DNA from: JABMMZ01 sp964438995
GTDB lineage: Bacteria > Bacteroidota > Bacteroidia > NS11-12g > UBA955
DNA length: 64,000 bases
Reading direction: 5' to 3'
NCBI GenBank assembly: GCA_964438995.1
Contig: CAYTMQ010000007.1
Coordinates: forward strand, 140,980-204,979
Shown here: one piece after another, positions 41,783 to 51,000 of the stretch
How the letters are laid out: every line of letters begins with the position of its first letter
Numbering within the stretch: position 1 is the stretch's first letter
Position numbers and translations under genes: made by a program
The notes under the pieces: generated by a model
What the model saw: the letters and a program-made list of their open reading frames with translations, nothing else
The model's database searches: none
What the model was told of the DNA's origin: nothing

Positions 41783-44700
41783 ATGGCAGCTCAATTGACA
41801 TATTGCAAGATTTTGCTCAGAACTACACTGGTTCTGATTTTGTGTTTACTAACGCAAAGGGAGAGTTTTGCAACCCATATTTCTGGTGCTGAAATTTTTT
41901 ACAAACACTTAAATGGCAACAATTATAAGTTTACATTGAAAGTATACAGAGATTGTCGCGAATGTAAATTCAACAATATAGGTGGGGGCGATAATACAAG
42001 CAGTTGCAACGAAGTGCCAGATTTAATCATTAAAGGTGCTATTGGAACTTCATATGCCAACACAACTATTGGAACAGTCGAAATATCTAGAGTATCTATA
42101 CAAGACTTAAGCAATGTATGCTTTAATCAAGTAAGTAAGTGCCGACCAAACTCTACTTCTGCTTACGGATTTGAAGTGCATACGTTTGAAGGTACTTTCG
42201 ATTTCAGTTCAGCCATTAACAATGGACAATGTAAATTAGATGTATCTATTGGCATGTCTGCTAGAAACATCAATTTAAACAATCAATTTACCGAACAAAA
42301 CTTCTTTAACTATACTTCTTTAAACCTTTGTGAAGGTATTGCTAACTCATCAACTGAGTTTACCTCTTCTCCAACTTTCCTTCACCAAGTTAACCAATCC
42401 AATTATCAATCATTAGGGGTTATCAATCCCGATGGTGATTCTTTGGTGTTTTCTTTAAAGCCTGCATTAAGAAATAGAACTGTAAGCGTATCATATACAT
42501 TAGGGTACGATTACGATTATCCATTCAGTTTTTACTGCTCAGGAGGTTTCCCTTGCGCAGCTAACATCAATGGAACAACTGTTGAAGGTTTTTATTTATC
42601 AAAAACTACCGGAGATTTAGCTTTTACTCCGAATTTAAACAACCAAAGTGGTGTGATTGTGGTAGAATGTGAAGAATTTAAGAAGCGCTCAGATGGTACA
42701 TATTTCTCCGCTGGTATAACAAGAAGAGATATTTATTCTGATGTTATCACACAAAACAATAATTTACCAAGAATAAAAAATAGAATTTTAGAGTACCAAG
42801 TTTGCGAAGGCGACGAGCTTACAATTGACTTGGATATCGATGATTTACCAGTTTTAGGTAATCCAGGAGATACAGTATACACCGATGTGATATCTACATT
42901 ACCTGGTACTATTATAACAAGAGTGCCAAAGAATGGTGCACCGTTCTTCTATTATACCGTGCGTACTGGTAGCACCATCAATAAAGTTGGGAAACATTAT
43001 ATTACAGTTTTGGCAAAAGACAACAATTGTCCTTTAAGAGGAATTTCTTCAAAGACATTTGTGATCAATGTACTAAAATCTAGGATTCATAAAATTGCAA
43101 CGACAATGAAAAATTGTGGCACTTTAGAAGTTGTTTCTTCTACTATGCCAACAACTGCATTGTATTGGACCATTCTTGATGATAAACACAATATTATTCG
43201 CCAACAACAGTCTAGAAAGGTTTCTATACAATTGCCAAAAGGAGGAAAATACTACATCAACTCTTTCCTTCCTGCCAATGGAGTTTATTGCGAATTGAAT
43301 CAGAAAGATTCAATAATAGTGAAAGATTTCACTAAACCTGAAATCAATATGGGTGCCGACGTTACCATTTGTAAAGGCTCTGATTTTAACTTGCAACCTC
43401 AAATATTAAACACTTATGATAAATTTGATATTTTAATCAATGGTGTTAAAGAACAAATGCCATATAAATATGTGGCAAATGCGCCAAAGTCGTTTATCGT
43501 TAGAGTTACTCAAGATAATGGATGTTGGTCTGAAGACAATATCAATGTCAACTTATTCCCAGTATTGAATTACAAGGTAAGCAATGATACATTCTGCCTC
43601 AATTCAGTTTTCCCTGCCCCAGTTAAAAACATACAAGTTGATAAAGCGAAAATATTTGCTATCGACTTAAACTCAAACAATGCCAATTCTAATATTCACC
43701 AGTTGAATGCTTTTGATTGGGAAATAGATTTGATCAATAGAATCAGTCACAAACAAACTGTTCACAGTTTAATAATAGATAAAAACTTATGTCATTATAT
43801 TGATACATTCACCATTGATATTGTAGAGCCAGATCCAATCAATGTGGTTGTACCCAATGCCATTTGTATCAATAGCGAGCCAATCAATCTGCCAAGTACT
43901 AAAACAGGTATTTGGCAAAGTATATCTCGACCAGACCTAGTTAAAAACAACCGTTTGACATTGGATATAGCAGATAAAAATGCTATTGAGTTGTTATATA
44001 CCGAGAAAGTTCAATGTTTAAACAGCGCATATTTCACCATACAAATTAAAGACACTACAGCTCTAGGTTTTGGTCATGGTACCGATTTGAAAATTTGCGA
44101 AAGTCAATCTCCTTTTAAACTTATTGGATTACCTGCGGGAGGCACTTGGATAGGTGAGAATGTTTCTGGAAATGATTTCCTTGCTGATAAAGCGGCAGGG
44201 AAAACCACCAAATTAATGTATCAATACAGCAACTTAAGTGATTGTATTTCTGAAGCAAGTATAGATATTGCTGTTGAAAAATTACCATTGTTATACATAG
44301 AACCAACTAGAACAAAAATTTGCGTAGGAGATGTATTGAGTTTGTCTGCTAAATCAAATACTACTGCAAGTGGTTATTGGTATACTGATGGCGATGGAAG
44401 CTTTGATCAGGCTGGTAGTGCAAAAACCAATTATACACCTAAACAAACGGATGTTTCTAAACCATTTATTAATTTTGTGTATACATTACAAACCAATGGC
44501 ATTTGTGGCAATGTGAGTGTCGAGGTAATGGCGATTGTTAAAAATGGTCAGGTAGGTGAAATCGTAAAAAACTATCCAACTACAGTATGTGAGCCTGCAA
44601 GTTTCAACTTTAAAACAACCTTTAAAAACTTAGAAAAGCAATACTGGTTAATCAACGATAGTACATATGAAATTTTTGATTACAACTTTGATTTTAATCC

Positions 44701-45334
44701 AGTATTAAAAGCAGGAGAGTATGTGGTTAAAACAATGGTTAATGACAGCACTTGTGAGGCTATGGCTATTTCTGAAGTGATAACTGTTTTGCCAAAACCA
44801 GATGTTAAATGGTTAGCCAATCCAACAGTTAAAATGTCAAAAGAATTCCCTCGCTTGTACCTCAAAGATTTGACAGAATGCAAACATGGACATACGGTCA
44901 ACTGGTACATCAACAACGAATGGTTGGGTAATAACCGCGAATTGAATTTTAAAGTAGAAGACAAAGGAGATACTTTCTTTATTAAATTGGTTTCAGCAAG
45001 CGGAAAAGGAGATTGTAAAGATTCATTGACTCAAATGTTCTATTTTGCGCCCATCAACCAATTGTTTATTCCAAGTGGCTTCTCTCCAGATTCAAAAGGT
45101 CCTAACGAAAACAATGTCTTTAAAGTTGTAGGGGTTGGTATTAAGAATTTTAAAATAGAAATTTTCAATAGGTTCGGTGAGAAAGTTTATATGTCTAACG
45201 ATATAAATACATTCTGGGACGGTACTTACAAGAACCAAACTTGTATGCAAGGAGATTACTTCTACAAGATTGAAACCACCGATATTGAAGGGATTAGCAG
45301 AGATTATTCTGGTACAGTTACCCTTATTAGATAG
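41783..45334 (+). CDS. Giant adhesin-like protein with T9SS type B C-terminus, paralogue of the preceding gene
   Basis: 1183 residues. Signal peptide (LVLILCLLTQRESFA), then THISGAEIFYKHLNGNNY and KVYRDCRE, matching the N-terminal domain of the 1538-residue protein. Further shared segments: DGDSL, 'GFYLSKTTGDLAFTP' and 'AGITRRDIYSDVI' against GITRRDM-like text in the paralogue. Ig/PKD-like domains follow. The type B sorting domain 'LFIPSGFSPDSKGPNENN' with 'IEIFNRFGEKVYM' ends in 'YSGTVTLIR'. About 350 residues shorter than its neighbour, the difference lying in the central domains. Confidence 0.87.
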   Translation: MAAQLTYCKILLRTTLVLILCLLTQRESFATHISGAEIFYKHLNGNNYKFTLKVYRDCRECKFNNIGGGDNTSSCNEVPDLIIKGAIGTSYANTTIGTVEISRVSIQDLSNVCFNQVSKCRPNSTSAYGFEVHTFEGTFDFSSAINNGQCKLDVSIGMSARNINLNNQFTEQNFFNYTSLNLCEGIANSSTEFTSSPTFLHQVNQSNYQSLGVINPDGDSLVFSLKPALRNRTVSVSYTLGYDYDYPFSFYCSGGFPCAANINGTTVEGFYLSKTTGDLAFTPNLNNQSGVIVVECEEFKKRSDGTYFSAGITRRDIYSDVITQNNNLPRIKNRILEYQVCEGDELTIDLDIDDLPVLGNPGDTVYTDVISTLPGTIITRVPKNGAPFFYYTVRTGSTINKVGKHYITVLAKDNNCPLRGISSKTFVINVLKSRIHKIATTMKNCGTLEVVSSTMPTTALYWTILDDKHNIIRQQQSRKVSIQLPKGGKYYINSFLPANGVYCELNQKDSIIVKDFTKPEINMGADVTICKGSDFNLQPQILNTYDKFDILINGVKEQMPYKYVANAPKSFIVRVTQDNGCWSEDNINVNLFPVLNYKVSNDTFCLNSVFPAPVKNIQVDKAKIFAIDLNSNNANSNIHQLNAFDWEIDLINRISHKQTVHSLIIDKNLCHYIDTFTIDIVEPDPINVVVPNAICINSEPINLPSTKTGIWQSISRPDLVKNNRLTLDIADKNAIELLYTEKVQCLNSAYFTIQIKDTTALGFGHGTDLKICESQSPFKLIGLPAGGTWIGENVSGNDFLADKAAGKTTKLMYQYSNLSDCISEASIDIAVEKLPLLYIEPTRTKICVGDVLSLSAKSNTTASGYWYTDGDGSFDQAGSAKTNYTPKQTDVSKPFINFVYTLQTNGICGNVSVEVMAIVKNGQVGEIVKNYPTTVCEPASFNFKTTFKNLEKQYWLINDSTYEIFDYNFDFNPVLKAGEYVVKTMVNDSTCEAMAISEVITVLPKPDVKWLANPTVKMSKEFPRLYLKDLTECKHGHTVNWYINNEWLGNNRELNFKVEDKGDTFFIKLVSASGKGDCKDSLTQMFYFAPINQLFIPSGFSPDSKGPNENNVFKVVGVGIKNFKIEIFNRFGEKVYMSNDINTFWDGTYKNQTCMQGDYFYKIETTDIEGISRDYSGTVTLIR

Positions 45335-45391
45335 GATTTTTAACTTAGCCTATTTTAGAGCATTCCATTCTCAAATTTTTTTTCACTTTGC

Positions 45392-45423
45392 TTTGTCTGT
45401 TCGTATTAAATTTAATACCTTCG
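45392..45423 (+). promoter_or_regulatory. Promoter for citrate synthase gene
   Basis: TTTG (45392-45395), 20-nt spacer, TACCTTCG (45416-45423; one mismatch to TAnnTTTG). The predicted start lies about 42 nt before the ATG, with an AT-rich leader. Among the best promoter candidates in the window. Confidence 0.6.
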
Positions 45424-45468
45424 CAACAACAAAAAAACAAAGTTCCATTTTCTAATTTCTTTTGAAAA

Positions 45469-46770
45469 ATGCCTGATATTAAAGCACAAAATTGTACCAT
45501 TAACCTTGAAGGTAACTCTTATGAGTTTCCAGTAGTTGTAGGATCTGAGGGAGAAAAAGCCATAGACATCTCTAAATTGAGAGATACTACTGGTTATGTA
45601 ACCCTTGATATCGGTTATAAAAATACCGGAGCAACCAAAAGTAATATCACTTTTCTAGATGGTGAATTGGGTATTTTAAGACATAGAGGGTATTCTATCG
45701 AAGATTTGGCTGAAAAAGCCAATTTCCTTGAAGTTGCTTATTTGTTGCTTAAAGGTGAATTACCAAATAAAGAACAATTTGAAAACTTTGATGATTCTAT
45801 CCGTCACCACACTCTGGTAAACGAAGATCTACAAAACATTTTCAAATCTTTCCCTACTGGTTCTCATCCGATGGGTCAGTTAATCGCAATGATTTCTTCA
45901 TTGTCTGCATACTACCCTAAAGCTTTAGACCCAAACAGAAGTGCTGAATCTAAAAACAGAACTGTATTGCGCTTATTGGCTAAAATGCCAACCATTTGCG
46001 CAATGATCTATAAAAAACGCTTAGGTCACCCAATAGTATACCCAAGCAATAACATGGATTACGTGAGCAATTTCTTGAATATGACATTCAAGCATGTTAG
46101 CGATAGCGATTACCAACCTGATCCAGTTGTTGTTGATGCTATGAACAAATTGTTGATCTTACACGCCGACCACGAACAAAACTGTTCAGCTAGTACTGTG
46201 CGTTTGGTAGGTTCTTCTCAAGCTAACTTGTATGCAACTATTGCAGCAGGTGTTGCTGCATTGTGGGGACCATTACATGGCGGTGCTAATCAAGAAGTAC
46301 TTGAAATGTTAGAAGCCATTAAAGCCGATGGTGGTAACGTTCAAAAATGGGTTGATAAAGCAAAAGACAAAAATGATCCTTTCAGATTGATGGGCTTCGG
46401 TCACCGTGTATACAAAAACTTTGACCCAAGAGCGAAAATCATTAAGAAAACTTGTGATGATGTTCTTAACCGCTTAGGCATAAATGACCCTGTTCTAGAA
46501 ATTGCTAAAAAACTAGAAGAAGCTGCTTTGACAGATCCATATTTCGTAGAAAGAAAATTGTATCCTAACGTTGACTTCTATTCTGGAATCATTTACAGAG
46601 CAATTGGTTTCCCTACTGAAATGTTTACTGTGTTGTTTGCACTTGGTCGTTTACCAGGTTGGATTGCACAATGGCAAGAAATGGTTAACGAAAACCAACC
46701 AATTGGTAGACCAAGACAAATTTATACTGGTCAAACTCCTAGAAATTTTATCCCTAGAGGAGAAAGATAA
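45469..46770 (+). CDS. gltA: Citrate synthase
   Basis: 433 residues, normal for the hexameric Gram-negative type. Catalytic residues are in place: His270 (GPLHGGANQ), His312 (GFGHRVYKNFDPRA) and Asp369 (NVDFYSG). It condenses oxaloacetate with acetyl-CoA at the entry of the TCA cycle in the cytoplasm. Own promoter and own terminator make it a single-gene unit between surface-protein operons. Confidence 0.97.
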   Translation: MPDIKAQNCTINLEGNSYEFPVVVGSEGEKAIDISKLRDTTGYVTLDIGYKNTGATKSNITFLDGELGILRHRGYSIEDLAEKANFLEVAYLLLKGELPNKEQFENFDDSIRHHTLVNEDLQNIFKSFPTGSHPMGQLIAMISSLSAYYPKALDPNRSAESKNRTVLRLLAKMPTICAMIYKKRLGHPIVYPSNNMDYVSNFLNMTFKHVSDSDYQPDPVVVDAMNKLLILHADHEQNCSASTVRLVGSSQANLYATIAAGVAALWGPLHGGANQEVLEMLEAIKADGGNVQKWVDKAKDKNDPFRLMGFGHRVYKNFDPRAKIIKKTCDDVLNRLGINDPVLEIAKKLEEAALTDPYFVERKLYPNVDFYSGIIYRAIGFPTEMFTVLFALGRLPGWIAQWQEMVNENQPIGRPRQIYTGQTPRNFIPRGER

Positions 46771-46789
46771 TAAGATATATCAATCAATA

Positions 46790-46817
46790 AAAAAGGCGAG
46801 AAATTCTCGCCTTTTTT
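46790..46817. terminator. Bidirectional rho-independent terminator
   Basis: aaaaaggcgag-aaatt-ctcgccttttt: 11-bp stem with A-run and T-run on either side, between the convergent gltA and TPR genes. Confidence 0.93.
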
Positions 46818-46834
46818 TATTTGAATAAGTTTAG

Positions 46835-47437
46835 CTAAGGAACCATTTTCCATCTCCCAGTTTGATTGGCTGGTCGCTGTGCCCTCACTTTTTCTATGAA
46901 GCTTTTAATCAATGGTACATATGGCATGCTAGGGTCAGCTTGTTCTAGCAATTCATAATAGTAGATCATTTCGTCAATTTGCCAGCTATATAAACCTTCT
47001 CTGTATAAAATATGTTCGTAGCAATTGCCAATGGCTTTATAAGCCTCTAATAGTCTTCCACCCCTGGCTTTCTCTAAGCGAATAAAATGCTTGTAATTGA
47101 TGATACCTAAACTATCTTGTTTTAAAGATACATGGTTGAGTCCTTTATACCAATATACTTTACTAGCGTTAGAATCCAAGCCAATTGATATTTGATAAAT
47201 GGAATCGGCCATTTTGAATTGCTTCTGTTTGTGTACTGAAAATCCCAATAACGTATACAAATTGGCATTTTGAGGTTCTTTAGCAATTGCTGCCTGAAAC
47301 AATTCTTGTGCATCGCGGTATCTGCCCTCATTCATGGCCTGATTGCCCATTGCTACAAGATTAAAGTTATCTTGAGCAGATATGGTATTAAATCCTAATA
47401 CGACGATTAGACATAAGATGGTTTTGATTGTTGTCAT
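46835..47437 (-). CDS. Exported TPR-repeat protein
   Basis: 200 residues with a signal peptide (ILCLIVVLGFNTISA). Two to three tetratricopeptide units are visible ('GNQAMNEGRYRDAQELFQAA', 'YTLLGFSVHKQKQFKMADSI'), then a helical C-terminus. TPRs mediate protein contacts; a periplasmic scaffold role is inferred. Last gene of a unit that begins with the giant PKD protein, so it may help handle that protein. Confidence 0.8.
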   Translation of the reverse strand: MTTIKTILCLIVVLGFNTISAQDNFNLVAMGNQAMNEGRYRDAQELFQAAIAKEPQNANLYTLLGFSVHKQKQFKMADSIYQISIGLDSNASKVYWYKGLNHVSLKQDSLGIINYKHFIRLEKARGGRLLEAYKAIGNCYEHILYREGLYSWQIDEMIYYYELLEQADPSMPYVPLIKSFIEKVRAQRPANQTGRWKMVP

Positions 47438-47452
47438 CTGATTTAAGAGGTA

Positions 47453-48061
47453 TCAAAAATTATGCCCAGTAAATGACCGTCTAAGAAAACGCATGTTGTA
47501 CAACCTCTGATAAAACAAATAAGTTGTAACTGGTTCACGCCAAGTGATGATCCAATGTGTATTCATCATCTTTCTTTTCTCAGAATCAACCGAAGAATAA
47601 GGTTTGTTTTTAATAAATGGTAAATGTAGAAATAACGACCATCTAGATTTAATATCTAATACGGTAAATTCTATAGTATCGCTGTTGATTGGTTGTATAT
47701 GTACTGTAAATCCACCTAAAGTTTGTTCTACCATATCAAATCCAGAGCGCCAAACACCTTTTAATGTCTGAAACCTGCCTGCAAAATTTGTGACCCCTAA
47801 CCAGTTATGTCTACCAAGATGAAAAGAGTCTAAATTTTTATTGTACCAATATTCTCTGGCTCTTCTAACTTGATAGGCATCTTGCAAGTTGTTGATGATA
47901 CCCGGATGTGTATTGAAATTAAAGTAATAGACACTATCACTTTTGCCCTTCATCCATTTCCAAACGATAGGGTATAGGTGTTTTGCTGGAGGCGTATTGC
48001 CTTTTATTCCAGAATAAAAAGATAGAAGTACAATTAGAATTAGTCTCTTAGGAAACAACAT
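47453..48061 (-). CDS. Hypothetical exported protein
   Basis: 202 residues. Signal peptide (LILIVLLSFYSGIKG). I do not recognise the mature part, which is rich in aromatic and basic residues ('RRAREYWYNKNLDSFHLGRH', 'IQPINSDTIEFTVLDIK') and may be a small beta protein. It sits 7 nt downstream of the giant PKD gene and 15 nt upstream of the TPR gene, so co-expression with the surface protein is likely. Confidence 0.65.
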   Translation of the reverse strand: MLFPKRLILIVLLSFYSGIKGNTPPAKHLYPIVWKWMKGKSDSVYYFNFNTHPGIINNLQDAYQVRRAREYWYNKNLDSFHLGRHNWLGVTNFAGRFQTLKGVWRSGFDMVEQTLGGFTVHIQPINSDTIEFTVLDIKSRWSLFLHLPFIKNKPYSSVDSEKRKMMNTHWIITWREPVTTYLFYQRLYNMRFLRRSFTGHNF

Positions 48062-48068
48062 AGAGGTT

Positions 48069-51000
48069 TTACCTCAATATCATGACATTGCCTTTTTCTT
48101 CATGTCGTATTTCATCCGCTCCAATAAACTCGAGTCTATAGAAATACAAATCTTGATGCACTAGTTCACCTTCATATTTGCCATCCCATCCTTGTTGAGG
48201 ATTGTTGGTTTTAAATAAGATATCTCCCCAACGGTTAAAGACGATGAATTGGTATTCTTGCGCATAAGCTAATCCAACAGGTTTGAACGTCTCATTGATG
48301 TTGTCATCGTTAGGCGTGAAGGCTGAAGGCATATAGTACACAACATCAGGTAAGATGAACAATACTTTAGTTGCAGTGTCTCTGCATCCAAAAATGTTGG
48401 TTACTATCAATGATGTTAATTGTGTTAATGTATCAACATAATACAATTTTGGATTTTGATCTGTAGAAGTGCCCATAGGACCAAAGTTCCATTTCCAAGA
48501 AACAGCACCTATTGATGTGTCATGGTATTGTATGTCTACTTCATTTTCCCAAGAACGTTCTTTTGTGTAATAGAAGCCTGCCAATGGGTTTGGATTTACT
48601 TTGGCTACTTTTAATTTCTTTAAAGTGTCAAGGCAATTTAAATTGGTATTGGCAATTAAAGTGATGTCATATATACCTGCATTTTTATATTTGTGTTTAG
48701 GAGATTGTAAAGTAGATATTTTGCCATCTCCAAAAAGCCATTTCCAACTGGTAATTTGACCGCCAGCTGCAATTGTTGAATTATTGATAAAAATGGAAGA
48801 ATCTTTTAAACAAACAGAATCTACTGAAAAATCTAAATTTGGATTAGGATTTACAAGAATTGATAAAGTAGCAGTATCCCAACATCCTTTATCGGATTCT
48901 ACTCTTTGCAATACAACAAAACTACCACTAGCAGGATAGCTATATGCAGTAGGACTCGGTACAGATGATGAATCGGTTGTAGCTGGATTTAAAGCATCGA
49001 AGTAGTATTTGTATGTAGCAATTGTGCCACCGTTACCTATTGTGGCTTTATTGGTGAAATTGAAACTGTTTTTTAGGAAACAACTGCTCTTCTTATTTAC
49101 TGTGAATGCCGCAACAGGCATAGGATATACCCAAACTTTTCTTGCCGTTGAATCGAAACAACCATTATTAGTAGTGACAGATAAGGTTACTCTAAATGAG
49201 TCAACTTTGTTGTAAGATTTTACTGGATTTGGAATGCTAGAACTTGTATTGTCTCCAAATTTCCAATCGGTGAAATCAATAGTGCCGCTCGCAACATTTG
49301 AAGTCGAAGTAAATCCAAATGTGTTGTTTAAGAAACACTGTTTGTCAATATCAATTAAAAACGATGCTACTGGCATAGGGAACACATCCATTACTTTTTC
49401 AACAGTATCTTTACATCCGCCAATATTAGTAGAAGATATCAATCTTACAGTATATTGACCAGCATTGGTGTATTGTTTTCCAGATACCGCTACATTAATG
49501 GCTGAATCTCCATCACCGAAATACCAATTGTGATTCATTGGTGTATTGTTACTAACTGTAGTTGATGCCGCAAATTGGAAATCGTTACCTAACAAACATT
49601 TTTTGTTGTAATTGAAGTTGAAATCTGCCACTGGCATAGGTAAAGTCTTAACTTGTTTTACCAAGGTATCGTAACAACCTTCATTAGTTAAAGAAATCAA
49701 TCTTGCATTATAGGTAGACACGTTGTTGTATTTATGTGTAACTGAAGACGTGTTGTTGTACGAGTTACCATCACCCATATTCCAACTTGTAGTATATGTG
49801 CCTCGTTTTAATGTTGTAGTTGAGTTGAAAGTAAAACTATTGCCTAAAATACACTGCTGAGGATTGTCAATTGTGAAATTGGTTTTAGCTTTAGGGAATA
49901 CTGTTACAGTTTTAACAATTGAATCTTTACAGTTCAAATCAGAACTAAACGATACAAGTTTTACAATGTATGTGCTGTCTTTGATGTATTTTTTTGTTGC
50001 ATTTAATGTAGAAACAAATGGAGAACCATCTCCAAAATACCATCTGTTGTTAAAACCACCTTCAGATATAAATGTATTACTTACAAATTGGAAGGTGTTG
50101 TTGTTGACACATTGTCCAGTATCATTGATTAAGAAATCTGTTCCAGGGTGAGGATACACTTTGATTTGAGCAAAAGCTGTATCAAAACAACCATTATCAC
50201 CATAAGCTATCAATCCTGGTTTGTATGGTCCTTCAGCTATATAAGTATGTGTTACATTTGGTTGATTGCTTACAGAACCGCCATCATCATATAACCATTT
50301 GTTACCAGTAATTGTTCCTTGATTGAAGAACGATTGGTCAGTATACGTGAATGAATTGCCATACAAACATTGGTCGTTGTTGTTGACAGTAAAATCTGCA
50401 ACTGGCATAGCCAATACTCTCAATGTGTCTGAAATAGTATCTTTACAATTGTAGTTAGAATTTAAAGCCAATTTTACACCATAATTACCATAAGAATTAA
50501 ACACATGTTTGATGCTGTCTACGTTGGTGTAATCAGCGCCATCACCTAATAACCATGTTTTAGTAAACGTGCCAGAACTTATTGAAGAAGTTGATGTGCC
50601 TTTAAATTCATGGTATTTGAAACATTGGGTATTGTTGTTAAAAGTAAATGCAGGAACTGGAGTAGGTCTGACAATAATTGAAGTTGATGCAGAATCAACA
50701 CAGCCTTTGTTGGATACAGTTGTAAGGGTTATGTTGAAGTTACCATCATTTGTATAGGTATGGAATACTGTATCGTCATTATTGATGGTACCACCATCAC
50801 CAAACTGCCAATTGTGAGTCATAGTTCCTGAAGACAATGTTGACTTAGCTATAAATTTGAAGCTGTTGTTCTTTTGACATTGTTCTGCTGTTATACTCGT
50901 AAGAAGAGCTTTTGGCATTGGATTGACTAAAACTATTTGATAAGCAGTATCTGCACAACCATCTATTCCATCATCACTAATGGTTACCAACCTAACATTT

